Shown here: positions 18,468 through 27,038 of the stretch, piece by piece
Numbering within the stretch: the first letter of the stretch is position 1
Layout: each line of letters starts with the position of its first letter
Source: Luteibacter sp. SG786
GTDB taxonomy: Bacteria; Pseudomonadota; Gammaproteobacteria; Xanthomonadales; Rhodanobacteraceae
Length of the DNA stretch: 64,000 bases
Direction: 5' to 3'
NCBI RefSeq assembly: GCF_011759605.1
Contig: NZ_JAAOYX010000003.1
Span: 484,107 to 548,106 of the forward strand
Translations under genes and position numbers: made by a program
Notes under the pieces: model-generated
Databases searched by the model: none
What the model saw: only the letters and a program-made list of their open reading frames with translations
Told to the model about the DNA's origin: nothing

Positions 18468-19019
18468 ATGCACAAACCATCCATCGCAGTGGCCCTGCTC
18501 GCTTCCGCCCTGGCCACGGCATCGGCCGCGCTGGCCGCGAACGACGGCACCATCGACATCACCGGCACGATCACGTCGGCCACATGCCAGGTCGAGGGTC
18601 AGCAGCCGGGCACGGGCGGCGTCACGAAAAGTGTCCCTCTGGACACCATCAGCGCCGGTGCGCTCGCCCAGGTCGGCCAGACGTACGGTGACAGGGGGTT
18701 CAGCATCCAGGTCGGCGGCAACGCGGAATGCGCCAACGACACGAAAGTCAAGGTGCGTTTCGATCCGGCCAGCCCCGCCATCGACCGCCTCAGCGGGCGG
18801 CTCAACGTCGACGCCGGCAGCACGGCGGCGGCCGGCGTCCAGATCCAGATCGCCAACGGCGACGGCACCCCCATCAACGTGTTCACGGAAGACTCCAAGA
18901 GCGTGATCGTGGCTGGCAACAGGGCGCAGATCGATCTGATCGCACGGTACTACCGTTCGGGCGACATCACGCCCGGGGCAGCGAACTCCCGCGTCGGCTT
19001 CCAGATCGCCTACGAATAG
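18468..19019 (+). CDS. Type 1-like fimbrial subunit (major pilin candidate)
   Basis: A 183-residue protein with a signal peptide (MHKPSIAVALLASALATASAALA core) and the fimbrial pattern: GTIDITGTITSATC near the mature N-terminus, a second cysteine (NAECAND) for the pilin disulfide, and a C-terminal GFQIAYE that resembles the penultimate-Tyr beta-strand used in donor-strand exchange. AGAGGA lies seven bases before the ATG. First gene of the chaperone-usher cluster, so probably the major shaft subunit. Confidence 0.85.
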   Translation: MHKPSIAVALLASALATASAALAANDGTIDITGTITSATCQVEGQQPGTGGVTKSVPLDTISAGALAQVGQTYGDRGFSIQVGGNAECANDTKVKVRFDPASPAIDRLSGRLNVDAGSTAAAGVQIQIANGDGTPINVFTEDSKSVIVAGNRAQIDLIARYYRSGDITPGAANSRVGFQIAYE

Positions 19020-19088
19020 GGCAGGGAAGGCACATCGGCCGGGCTGCATCGTCGTCCGGCCATCGTCATCGTGACAAAAGGAACCGTC

Positions 19089-19820
19089 ATGCTACGACTC
19101 GTCCTGGCCATCCTGGCCTGTCTCCTCCTTGCCGAAGTGGCGCGCGGCGCCGTGGTCATCGGCGGCACGCGCGTCGTCTTTCCAGGGCAGGTGCGCGACG
19201 TTTCATTGAGAGTGGAGAACAAGGGCGCCGAGCCCGCGTTGGTGCAGGTATGGATCGACGACGGCGACGAGACATCGTCGCCGTCCACGGCGCGCGCACC
19301 GTTCGCCATCACGCCGCCCGCTTTCCGGATCGATCCGGGGCAGGCACACACCCTGCGTATCGTGCACGTCGGCGAGGCGGCTCCGAAAGAAAAGGAAGCA
19401 CTCTACTGGTTGAATGTCCTGGAGATCCCGCCCAAGCCCACCACGGCCCATGGCGCGAACGTCCTCCAGTTCGCGTTCCGTCATCGCCTCAAGCTCTTCC
19501 ATCGGCCTGAGACCACGCCCCCGCCGACGGTGCGAACGACGGCGGCCCTCCGCTGGAAGCTGGAGCGCGACGGCGACACCGATGTGCTGAAGGTCGAGAA
19601 CCCATCGCCTTACCACGTGTCGTTCAACTCCGTGGCACTGGTGCCTGCCAAGGGCGCCTCCGCGCAGGCGAAGCTCGGTGGCGGCATGGTGGCGCCCGGC
19701 GCGACCATGCGTTTCCCGCTCCCCGCCACGGCGCGTGGCGCCCAGGGCGGCAAGGTCGACTTCGTGACCATCAACGACTTCGGCGCGGCCATCCCCGGCT
19801 CGACGGCACTTGAACGATGA
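19089..19820 (+). CDS. Periplasmic fimbrial chaperone (PapD/FimC family)
   Basis: A 243-residue PapD-like chaperone that donates a strand to pilin subunits in the periplasm. Signal peptide at the start (MLRLVLAILACLLLAEVARG core), then TRVVFPGQVRDVSLRVEN, the family's LYWLNVLEIPPKP motif and the KLFHRP basic residue region in domain 1-2 linkage. ATG 19089 has AAAGGA seven bases upstream; an in-frame GTG at 19071 is less likely. It follows the pilin by 69 bases. The chaperone stop is immediately before or overlapping the usher's reading frame. Confidence 0.9.
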   Translation: MLRLVLAILACLLLAEVARGAVVIGGTRVVFPGQVRDVSLRVENKGAEPALVQVWIDDGDETSSPSTARAPFAITPPAFRIDPGQAHTLRIVHVGEAAPKEKEALYWLNVLEIPPKPTTAHGANVLQFAFRHRLKLFHRPETTPPPTVRTTAALRWKLERDGDTDVLKVENPSPYHVSFNSVALVPAKGASAQAKLGGGMVAPGATMRFPLPATARGAQGGKVDFVTINDFGAAIPGSTALER

Positions 19821-19836
19821 CGCGGGCGATGCACTT

Positions 19837-22275
19837 ATGGCGCGGGGCACGGATGCATCGCCCGTCGACCGGCGGGGGCGCGGCTTGCGCATGTTCGCGA
19901 GCCAGCTCTTCGGTGCCTGCATCACGGTGGCTCGCATCGCGCGTGCGCAGGATGCCGGCGAGGTCGAGTTCGAAGGCGCGTTCCTCACGACGAACGGGGG
20001 GGCTGCGCTCGACGTATCGCGCTTCTCTCGCGGCAATCCTGTCCTGCCCGGCACCTACCACGTGGACATCCGAATGAACGGCGAATGGCAGGCACGACGG
20101 CCGGTTCGATTCGAGTCCGCGGGCGATCGTGCGGATGCACACGCATGCATCGCTCGGGACGAACTGATTGCCTTCGGCGTCGATCCGGCGGTGCTTCCGT
20201 CTCGGGAAGGCGATACGTCCTGTCTTCCGATCGAGCGCCGCCTCGATTCGGCCACGGCCCGATTCGACGTGGGCGAGCAACGCCTCGATATCGAGGTACC
20301 TCAGGCGGCCATGGCGCGGCGTCGTAACGGCACGGTGCCCCCGGAACAATGGGATGACGGTATCGCTGCCGGGCTCCTGTCGTGGCGAGTGAATGCCCGC
20401 CACACGTCGGGCCCGCGCCGGAACGACACGACGCTCCTTGCCGCGGGCGACGCAGGCATCAATGTCGGGGCGTGGCGCCTTCGCCACGCCGGCTCCTGGA
20501 CTGGTGGACGGTACGGCTATCGTCATACGTACGTGGAGCGCTCGCTCGCGGTGTGGCGGGCGCGCGTGCGCGTCGGCGACCTGCCCCTGACGGGCGAATT
20601 GCTTTCGCCCGTCAGGTTGCGCGGCCTCTCCATGGCAAGTGACATGCGCATGGCGCTCGACGGGGCCGACGGCTACGCGCCACGTGTGAAGGGCGTGGCT
20701 CTCGCCCATGCCAGGGTCAGGGTGATGCAGGCCGGCGTCGTCTTGCGCGAACTTCTCGTCCCGCCCGGGCCGTTCGATATCGACGACCTGTATGCCGCCA
20801 CTCGCGGCGGCGACATCGACGTCGAGATCGAGGAGCAAGGGCGGCTTCGGACCTTTCGCGTGCCGTATTTCCCAGCACCCGAACTCCTGCGCGAAGGCCA
20901 TACTTCCTATGCGTTCAGTGCCGGCCGCGCGGTGGTGGCGCGCGGGGCGGCACCGGCCATCGTGCAAGCCAGCTGGCGGCACGGATTCGCACGCGGTGTC
21001 ACCACCTTTGCAGGTGGTCGCGCGTCCAGCGACAGCGCGTCCCTGTTGCTGGGAAGCGCGCTGCCCACGCGCGCGGGCACCGTCTCGGCGGAGGTCACGC
21101 ATTCGCGATGGCCATCGGGTGGCCGAGGCACGCTGTGGCGTATGCGGCACGGCCGCCTCTGGGGCACGAATACCCTGGTATCCGTGGGCGTTGCGCGTGG
21201 GTACGAGAGCCAACCGCATTCCCGAAGCGCGTTCGTATCGCGGCAGCACGCCATCCGGCGCTTCGACGTGCTGATGCAGCGCGAGCTTGCCGGGCGCGGC
21301 GTTCTCGGCGCGAGCGTGTCCCACGCCAGCGACGGCAGCGGCAGCAGCACGCACGACGAGGCGATCTCCTGGGCCCGCCACTGGAGGCAGCTCAGCGTTG
21401 ACCTCACGCTCCGCCGATCGCGGCGCAACGACGCATCGGGAAGGTCATCGGAAATGACCGGTCAGCTGAGCCTGTCCATGCCGCTGGGCCTTTCGCCTTC
21501 GGGCGCCACCGTGTACGCCAGCGTGCCCGGCGGCGCACGCGCCGGGGCGCCACGGATAGGCCTGCACGGCATCGCCGGCGTGGAAGGCACCACACAATAC
21601 GGGCTCGCGCTCGCCCGACATCCGAGTGGAAACCATGGCGTCGACGCATCGCTCTCGCGGCGCCTGCCGTGGGGGGATCTGGCCGGTGCGGTTGGCCGTT
21701 CGGCGTCGGTGCGGGCGGCGTCGATCTCCGCGTCCGGCGGCCTGGTGGTCCATGCGGGTGGCGTCACTCCGGCGCAGCGTCTCGGCGACGCGGTGGCGCT
21801 CGTCCATGCACGGGGCGCGAGGGGTGCGGGTGTCGCGACAGGTGCGGGCACGCGAATCGGCAGGCGCGGCTATGCCGTGGCACCGCATCTCCTGCCCTAC
21901 CGGTGGAATCCCATCGACCTCGATCCTGGCGGCACGTCCCTCGACATCGGGTTCGCGTCCACGCATCGCCGCGTCGCGCCCACGGCAGGCGCCGTGGTGC
22001 GCGTGCCTTTCGAGACCGAGGTGACCACGACCTGGCTCGTTACCGCCCGCTTCGCCGACGGGCGGCCTGTCCCGTTCGGCGCCGAGGTACTGGATCCGGC
22101 GTCGCGTTCCGTCGGGTTGGTGGGCCAGGGTGGCAGGATCTTCCTGCGCACCGAAGACCCCGCCGGCCGCTGGATGCTGCGCTGGGCGGGCGACGCGGCC
22201 GGCCAGTGCACGCTGCGCTTGCATCTGCCGGCCCCAGCCGCGGCGCGTCCCCGTTACACAGGAGTGTGCGAATGA
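19837..22275 (+). CDS. Fimbrial outer-membrane usher protein (FimD/PapC-like)
   Basis: About 812 residues, slightly shorter than FimD or PapC. Order seen: an export-type segment (MFASQLFGACITVARIARA, from about residue 19), the N-terminal subunit-chaperone binding domain, the barrel, a middle plug region, and a C-terminal domain ending CTLRLHLPAP...YTGVC. The start is uncertain: ATG 19837 is chosen, TTG 19810 overlaps the chaperone gene, and ATG 19891 would start at the hydrophobic signal itself. No option has a good ribosome-binding site. The usher forms the assembly pore for the pilus. Its stop overlaps the next gene in ATGA. Confidence 0.87.
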   Translation: MARGTDASPVDRRGRGLRMFASQLFGACITVARIARAQDAGEVEFEGAFLTTNGGAALDVSRFSRGNPVLPGTYHVDIRMNGEWQARRPVRFESAGDRADAHACIARDELIAFGVDPAVLPSREGDTSCLPIERRLDSATARFDVGEQRLDIEVPQAAMARRRNGTVPPEQWDDGIAAGLLSWRVNARHTSGPRRNDTTLLAAGDAGINVGAWRLRHAGSWTGGRYGYRHTYVERSLAVWRARVRVGDLPLTGELLSPVRLRGLSMASDMRMALDGADGYAPRVKGVALAHARVRVMQAGVVLRELLVPPGPFDIDDLYAATRGGDIDVEIEEQGRLRTFRVPYFPAPELLREGHTSYAFSAGRAVVARGAAPAIVQASWRHGFARGVTTFAGGRASSDSASLLLGSALPTRAGTVSAEVTHSRWPSGGRGTLWRMRHGRLWGTNTLVSVGVARGYESQPHSRSAFVSRQHAIRRFDVLMQRELAGRGVLGASVSHASDGSGSSTHDEAISWARHWRQLSVDLTLRRSRRNDASGRSSEMTGQLSLSMPLGLSPSGATVYASVPGGARAGAPRIGLHGIAGVEGTTQYGLALARHPSGNHGVDASLSRRLPWGDLAGAVGRSASVRAASISASGGLVVHAGGVTPAQRLGDAVALVHARGARGAGVATGAGTRIGRRGYAVAPHLLPYRWNPIDLDPGGTSLDIGFASTHRRVAPTAGAVVRVPFETEVTTTWLVTARFADGRPVPFGAEVLDPASRSVGLVGQGGRIFLRTEDPAGRWMLRWAGDAAGQCTLRLHLPAPAAARPRYTGVCE

Positions 22276-22775
22276 ACAGGACCATCGCCGGCTGCCTGGC
22301 AGCCGGTCTGCTTTTCGTGGGGACGCCGGCCATTCGGGCCGATGACCGTCTGGACTTTCACGTGCTCGGCTCCATCGCCCCGTCCTGCGACCTGGTGGCC
22401 GACCGCATCCGGATCGACCTCGGCGCCGTGGCGGCCGGCGAATTGGCCGGAGCAGGCGCCACCAGCCCGTGGCGCGGGGCGGCTTTCACCGGCCGGGACT
22501 GCATCGGCGCGACGCGTGCGGTCGTCACGATGCGCGCCACGCCTTACCCCGGACATCCGGGCCTCATCGCCCCCGTGGGCGAGGCCGCGGGCGTGGCCAT
22601 CGAAATGCGGTCCGCCGGCGGCCAGCCCCTGCTCCCGGACGGCAGCACGGCGGTGGAATTCTCCTGGACCGCCGGGCCGCCCGAATTGGGCTTCCAGGCG
22701 CGCTATGTCAGGGTAGGCCCATTGCAGCCAGGGACCGCGGGCGCCACGGCCCAGGTCCAGATCCGCTGGGAATGA
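22272..22775 (+). CDS. Minor fimbrial subunit / tip protein candidate
   Basis: A 167-residue exported protein (signal MNRTIAGCLAAGLLFVG core ending IRA) with cysteines at SCDLVADR and GRDCIGATR, a spacing that fits the pilin disulfide, and a C-terminus QVQIRWE compatible with donor-strand exchange. It overlaps the usher stop by four bases, so expression is coupled to the usher. Its position at the end of a chaperone-usher operon suggests an adaptor or tip role; it is too short to be a two-domain adhesin. Receptor specificity cannot be inferred. Confidence 0.78.
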   Translation: MNRTIAGCLAAGLLFVGTPAIRADDRLDFHVLGSIAPSCDLVADRIRIDLGAVAAGELAGAGATSPWRGAAFTGRDCIGATRAVVTMRATPYPGHPGLIAPVGEAAGVAIEMRSAGGQPLLPDGSTAVEFSWTAGPPELGFQARYVRVGPLQPGTAGATAQVQIRWE

Positions 22776-22922
22776 GCGCTCCACGCCCACGCGCCGCGTT
22801 GGACGGGCTCCGCAGGCGCGGTTTGCCAGCCGCGTGACCATCGACGAAACTACCCGGTCCAGCCCGCCGGCGCACCCTGCGCACCGGTATCATGGGCAAG
22901 TACACGCATACGAGGTAAATCC

Positions 22923-23504
22923 ATGGCACGCGGCATCAACAAGGTCATCATCGTCGGGAACCTCGGCGCGGACCCGGAAACCCGCTACACCGGCAGCGGC
23001 ACGGCGATCACGTCCTTGCGCATCGCCACGTCCGAAGCCTGGACGGACAAGCAGAGCGGCGAAAAGCAGGAGCGCACCGAGTGGCATCGCGTGAAGCTGT
23101 TCGGCAAGCTCGCGGAAATCGCCGGCGAATACCTGAAGAAGGGCCGCCAGGTCTACATCGAAGGCTCGCTGCGCACCGACAAGTACACCGACAAGGACGG
23201 CATCGAACGCTACTCCACCGACATCATCGCCAACGAGATGCAGATGCTCGGCGGGCAGGGCGGCGGTGAAGGCGGCGGCTTCGCCGGCGGCCAGGGTGGT
23301 AGCCGTCCGCAGCAGGCGCGCGGCGGCCAGGGCGGTGGCGCTGGTGGCGGCAACTGGAACAGCGGTGGCGGCCAGCAGCGCAGCGGCTACGCCGGCGGCT
23401 CGCGCGGTGGCGACGACTACGGCCAGCCGCGCGGCGGCAATGCACCGCAGCGCTCGGCCCCGCCGGTCAACGAAGGCTTCGACGACGACGATATTCCGTT
23501 CTAA
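22923..23504 (+). CDS. ssb: Single-stranded DNA-binding protein
   Basis: Ssb coats single-stranded DNA during replication, recombination and repair. The OB-fold is recognisable from [19 protein letters not shown] through [18 protein letters not shown] to [13 protein letters not shown] Gly/Gln/Arg/Ser-rich linker (residues about 115-180) leads to the acidic tip DDDDIPF that recruits partner proteins. Length is 193 residues. The repetitive linker DNA is coding and is not a separate repeat. A strong terminator follows. Confidence 0.97.
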   Translation: MARGINKVIIVGNLGADPETRYTGSGTAITSLRIATSEAWTDKQSGEKQERTEWHRVKLFGKLAEIAGEYLKKGRQVYIEGSLRTDKYTDKDGIERYSTDIIANEMQMLGGQGGGEGGGFAGGQGGSRPQQARGGQGGGAGGGNWNSGGGQQRSGYAGGSRGGDDYGQPRGGNAPQRSAPPVNEGFDDDDIPF

Positions 23505-23530
23505 GTCACGACCTTCTCCGGCTTCGATCC

Positions 23531-23558
23531 AAAACCCCCGATGCGTCGGGGGTTTTTT
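23531..23558 (+). terminator. Terminator after ssb
   Basis: Perfect 11-bp arms (23531-23541 and 23546-23556) around a TGCG loop, ending in T6. The modular repeat begins four bases after the T-run. Confidence 0.93.
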
Positions 23559-23726
23559 CTTGGTTCTTCGCGGAAGTCCGGGGCCTAGGCATAGAAAAAC
23601 TGGTGCGCGTGACTGGGACAGCACGGGCTTCGAGCCGACGCCGCTGGTTTCGATAGACTCGTCGTGGCGTTCGCTTGCCCGGTATCGCCAAAGCGCTATG
23701 CACCGAAGCGTTTCGCATGGGCCCTT

Positions 23727-23850
23727 GGTGTCCACCCTCGCTGCTCAGACAGGTCCTCCGCGTTCGAAAAGGATGGCCGCTGCCGCGGCCCACGTGCTTA
23801 TCGGCCTTCGGCCGCTCACTTGTGCGGAACTCGCCTCGAGGGTGGACACC
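23727..23850 (+). repeat. Module B, copy 1 (about 125 bases with terminal inverted repeats)
   Basis: The module is bounded by perfect 14-base inverted ends (23727-23740 and 23837-23850), which extend outward to about 21 bases with one mismatch. Internally it has CGGCCTTCGGCCG (23786 onward), a small palindrome. It is about 87 per cent identical by eye to copy 2 in opposite orientation. Ends of this kind allow the whole module to fold as one long hairpin. Confidence 0.85.
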
Positions 23851-24090
23851 AAGGACCCTTCCGGGCGGTGCGGTAGCGTGGTGGGAGAGCCGCAGCCGTT
23901 CTGGGCGGTGGCCTGCGCGAGCGATGCTCGAGGCGAGGCATGGCGCCGCGACAAGGAATTCTCCCGAAGTCACGAGAGACCTGGCCGAGGTTCGCGGGGT
24001 GTGGTGAGGCGATGCAATCCCGCTCGCAGCGGCTGCCTTCGGCTGTGCCGGCTCTCCTGACAGGCCGCCTCAACGAGGGGGAGAGTCTTC

Positions 24091-24216
24091 GGTGTCCATC
24101 CTCGAGGCGAGTTCCGCACAAGAGAGCGGCCGAAGGCCAGATAGATAAACGGGCCGCGTCAGCGGCCCCTCCTTGCCGAACGCGGAGGACCTGTCTGAGC
24201 AGCGAGGGTGGACACC
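24091..24216 (-). repeat. Module B, copy 2 (inverted relative to copy 1)
   Basis: Same module as 23727-23850 on the other strand. Its ends are 24091-24104 and 24203-24216, 14 bases with one mismatch. The two copies lie 240 bases apart facing each other, so the pair could form a large cruciform or RNA stem. Confidence 0.85.
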
Positions 24217-24370
24217 GAAGGCTCTGGCCCTACCGTCCGAACAACGGCGGCGCCAGCCGCTGGCCACATGCATTCGCCTTGGCGAATGAACCGCTGCATC
24301 CAGGTAGCGTTCCCGGATCTCGGCGAAGGGGGCTTTAGAAGACAGGGCGTTCGCGCAGCCGGAACTCAAC

Positions 24371-24868
24371 TCAAGGCCGCACCGCAATCACCTCGATCTC
24401 CACCCGGTAACCAGGGTTACCCAGCGCCGCGACCTGAAATGCCGAACGCGCCGGCAGCTTCGGCTGATCCTTCGTCCCGAAGAACTGGCGATAACCGGCC
24501 ATGAAGCCGGCGAAATCCATGCGTCCGCCGTGGGCTTCGTCGCCGACCAGGAAGACTTGCATCTTCACCACGTCGCCGAGCCCCAGGCCCATGCCTTTCA
24601 GCTGCTTGTCGATGGCGGTGAGCACGCCCACCGTCTGCGTCCTGGTGTCGCCGTAGGCCGCTACGGAATCCTTCGCTGCCTTTGCATCGACCACGGGCGG
24701 CACATTGCCGCTGACGTAGACGGTCGCCTTGCCGGCCGGTATTTCGACCGCTGCGGAAATGGGGAAATCGCTGTCCGGAATCTTGTAGCGCTTTATTTCC
24801 TGGCCCTGCGCCGTCGCGGCGGCAGTCAGCAGGGCGAGCAGTAAGGCATGGCGGAATCGCGAGTGCAT
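24371..24868 (-). CDS. Exported RidA (YjgF/YER057c/UK114) family protein
   Basis: RidA proteins hydrolyse reactive enamine/imine intermediates to keto products and ammonia. This one is 165 residues with an N-terminal signal peptide ([22 protein letters not shown] core), whereas classical RidA is cytoplasmic. The catalytic arginine region PARSAFQV and the C-terminal YRVEIEVIAV motif are kept. AAGGAGGT, a very strong ribosome-binding site, precedes ATG 24868. It follows the cytochrome c gene by 24 bases and is the last gene of the amine-oxidase operon, so a role in clearing imines made by that oxidase in the periplasm is likely (inference). Confidence 0.86.
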   Translation of the reverse strand: MHSRFRHALLLALLTAAATAQGQEIKRYKIPDSDFPISAAVEIPAGKATVYVSGNVPPVVDAKAAKDSVAAYGDTRTQTVGVLTAIDKQLKGMGLGLGDVVKMQVFLVGDEAHGGRMDFAGFMAGYRQFFGTKDQPKLPARSAFQVAALGNPGYRVEIEVIAVRP

Positions 24869-24892
24869 GGGACCTCCTTTGACGAGAAGTGG

Positions 24893-25339
24893 TCACCGAT
24901 GCATCGCGGCGACGTCGTCGGCGCTGATGCTGTCGGTGTAGTGGTTACCGAAGTGCGTGCGGATATAATTGATCACGTCGGCGATCTGTGCGTCGCTGAG
25001 GCTGACGTCGAGCAGGAAGCGGCCCTCGTCTGCCGCAGCGGGCTTGAACGAAGGCATGTCGCGCCGACCGTGGAGGATCACGGCCGCCATGTACTGCGGC
25101 GACACCAGCCGGGGATTGCCGGCCAACGCAGGGTAGGCGCCGGCGCCTTGCGCGCCCCTGGCATCGGGCATATGGCAGCCCTGGCAGATGCCACGATAGA
25201 CCGCCTCGCCATCCGCAGCGGCGAAGCGTCCACCGACGTGACCGGCGTTATCGGAGGACTGCGCGCCTGCAACGCCCGCGACGAGCAGAAGAATGACGCA
25301 GGCCAGCGCGAGCGCGATGCGTCTTGCGTGTCGGTTCAT
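24893..25339 (-). CDS. Small periplasmic cytochrome c (class I)
   Basis: A 148-residue protein with signal peptide (MNRHARRIALALACVILLLVAGVAGA core) and one haem-binding motif, GICQGCHMPD (CxxCH). A methionine in RRDMPSFKP is the likely sixth haem ligand. The start ATG 25339 overlaps the TGA of the amine oxidase (ATGA), so the two products are made together. This strongly suggests that the cytochrome accepts electrons from the oxidase, a dehydrogenase-like arrangement, but the sequence does not prove it. Confidence 0.9.
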   Translation of the reverse strand: MNRHARRIALALACVILLLVAGVAGAQSSDNAGHVGGRFAAADGEAVYRGICQGCHMPDARGAQGAGAYPALAGNPRLVSPQYMAAVILHGRRDMPSFKPAAADEGRFLLDVSLSDAQIADVINYIRTHFGNHYTDSISADDVAAMHR

Positions 25340-26955
25340 CCCACGCCTCCCGTTGCGCGTCGATGCAGGCGTTCGATCGCGTCGAGCGCCGACGTCACTG
25401 CACCTTCCTGCCAGGCCGGCAGATAGGAGGCGTGCTCGCCCGCGAGCACGATGCGGCCGTCCAGACGGCACAGGTTGTCGTAATGACGCTCGCGCATGTC
25501 GTCGGACCACGCAGCGAAACAGCCCAGGGTGAAAGGTGAGCGGTGCCAGCCCACCGCGATGCCGTTCTCGAACTCCTCGCGGTACTGCGGATGGATGCGG
25601 CTGCCGTATTCGACCGCCTTGCGCACGCGTTCCTCCGGCGCCATCGCCGTGAATTCATAGGCGTCCTTGCCCCACATATAAGCGCCCAGCAGCACACCCT
25701 TGCCGCCATGGAAACCCGTGCTGGGATAGCTGATGTTGCCGATCGGCAGATCGGTATAGGTCATGCCGCCGTAGATCTGCTCGTCTTCTTCCCAGAAGCG
25801 CCGCTTGAACTGCAGGCCCACCTTGACCGAAGCGGCATAGGGCACGGCGGCGATGGCTTCGGCCATCGCGGGCGACACGTTGAGCGGCAGCTGGCCTAGG
25901 ATCGACAGCGGGATGGTGCACACACACCACTGTGCGTTGGCTGTCTGCGTGGCGCCTGGTGTATCGGCGTCTTCATATGCCACGGTGACGCCGCCTTCGT
26001 CCTGTCGGATGGCAGTGACCTTGGCGCCGTAGCGGATCACGCCCTTCAACTCGCGGCCAAATGCTTCGCCGATCCGGCCCATGCCGCCGACCGGCTGGAA
26101 CAACGTGGTTTGGAACTCATAGATTTCGCCGTCCACGAGGTGCTGCCACAGGCGCGAACCGAGCACGTCCTTCAGTTGCAGTGGCATGGAAGGTGATGGT
26201 TTGGCAGACAGGCCACCACCTGCGTCACGATCGTAGCCGCGCCGGTTGCTGCTGGCTTCGCCGCGCGCGTAGGCGAAGTGCTTGTCCAGTGCGCCCCATT
26301 CGCGCAGCGATTCCAGCAAGCGTTCCTGGTCCTCCTTGCTCACGCTCTGGTCCAGCTGCCCCTGCTGCGTGCTCTTGGCCAGCAGTTCGGCGACGTGGCC
26401 GCGGTAGTCGGCATTGATTTCGCGGTAGCGCCGCGGCTTACCTCCGAACGCGTCCGAGCTGTGCAGATAGGCGTTGTAGTTGACCTGCACGAATGGCTCA
26501 AGCGCCACGCCGAGCTTCTTGCAATACGACAGGATGCCGTGATGGTGATAAGGCAGGCGCCACGGCCCGGGGTTGAGATACAGCCCGTCATCGAACTGGC
26601 AGTGCTGGGTGAATCCGCCCATTTCGGTAAAGGTATCGCCGCCGCGCAACGACCAGTTGCGGCCACCGGGACGGCGGTTGTACTCAAGTACCTGCACCTG
26701 ATACCCGGCCTGGCGCAGTTCGTAGGCGGCCACCATGCCCGCGATGCCGGCACCAAGCACGAGGACCGACGCGCCACGCGGTGCACCTTGCAACTGCGGC
26801 GTGCCGCGAAACGGCGACTCGGCGGCCAGGCCCAGGCTGCTCATGGCCTGATACATGGCTGCGCCTCCGGCGGTAGCACCGATCATGCGCAGCAGGTCGC
26901 GCCGCCTCATGCTACGCGGGACATCGCCCGCGCGCGAAGAAACCTCGTCGTGCAT
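25336..26955 (-). CDS. Tat-exported flavin amine oxidase (monoamine/L-amino-acid oxidase-like)
   Basis: A 539-residue FAD enzyme that should oxidatively deaminate amines or amino acids. The twin-arginine signal MRRRDLLRMIGATAGG lies at residues 16-31; folded flavoprotein export through Tat fits. The FAD motif VLVLGAGIAGMVAAYELRQAG is followed by RRPGGRNWSLRGGDTF, and a C-terminal RIVLAGEHASYLPAWQEGAVTSA region is the second FAD contact. Start ATG 26955 has AGAGGT upstream; ATG 26910 at the Tat motif is an alternative. Substrate not identifiable. It lies between a TonB-dependent receptor and a cytochrome c. Confidence 0.88.
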   Translation of the reverse strand: MHDEVSSRAGDVPRSMRRRDLLRMIGATAGGAAMYQAMSSLGLAAESPFRGTPQLQGAPRGASVLVLGAGIAGMVAAYELRQAGYQVQVLEYNRRPGGRNWSLRGGDTFTEMGGFTQHCQFDDGLYLNPGPWRLPYHHHGILSYCKKLGVALEPFVQVNYNAYLHSSDAFGGKPRRYREINADYRGHVAELLAKSTQQGQLDQSVSKEDQERLLESLREWGALDKHFAYARGEASSNRRGYDRDAGGGLSAKPSPSMPLQLKDVLGSRLWQHLVDGEIYEFQTTLFQPVGGMGRIGEAFGRELKGVIRYGAKVTAIRQDEGGVTVAYEDADTPGATQTANAQWCVCTIPLSILGQLPLNVSPAMAEAIAAVPYAASVKVGLQFKRRFWEEDEQIYGGMTYTDLPIGNISYPSTGFHGGKGVLLGAYMWGKDAYEFTAMAPEERVRKAVEYGSRIHPQYREEFENGIAVGWHRSPFTLGCFAAWSDDMRERHYDNLCRLDGRIVLAGEHASYLPAWQEGAVTSALDAIERLHRRATGGVG

Positions 26956-27038
26956 CGAATACCTCTGACCTTGAATACGTAAATGCCGCGAAGGCAGCTC
27001 ATCGCCCCTCCGCGCGCGCAAGCGCGGAGGGGGTGTCG

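Larger units (their letters stand above)
23562..24333. repeat. Composite modular repeat patch (MITE/REP-like), gene-free
   Basis: About 770 bases between ssb and the RidA-like gene hold no credible gene but several shared repeat modules. The left edge (23562-23583) matches the left edge of the 34299-34551 element in all but one base. Module C lies at 23686-23730 and matches 34418-34462 inverted (43 of 45 bases). Module A lies at 24215-24299 and matches 34332-34416 inverted (81 of 85). Two inverted copies of module B sit between them. The right edge near 24308-24333 resembles the inverted outer end only loosely. Nonautonomous mobile origin is an inference. Confidence 0.8.

Noticed and set aside
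23250-23440. Short G/C-rich repeats that look like a tandem array
   Set aside because: They encode the Gly-rich linker of Ssb and have irregular spacing; not a CRISPR array.
23266-24338. Several short frames in the repeat patch after ssb
   Set aside because: They lie in inverted modules shared with 34.3 kb, lack ribosome-binding sites and change frame between copies.
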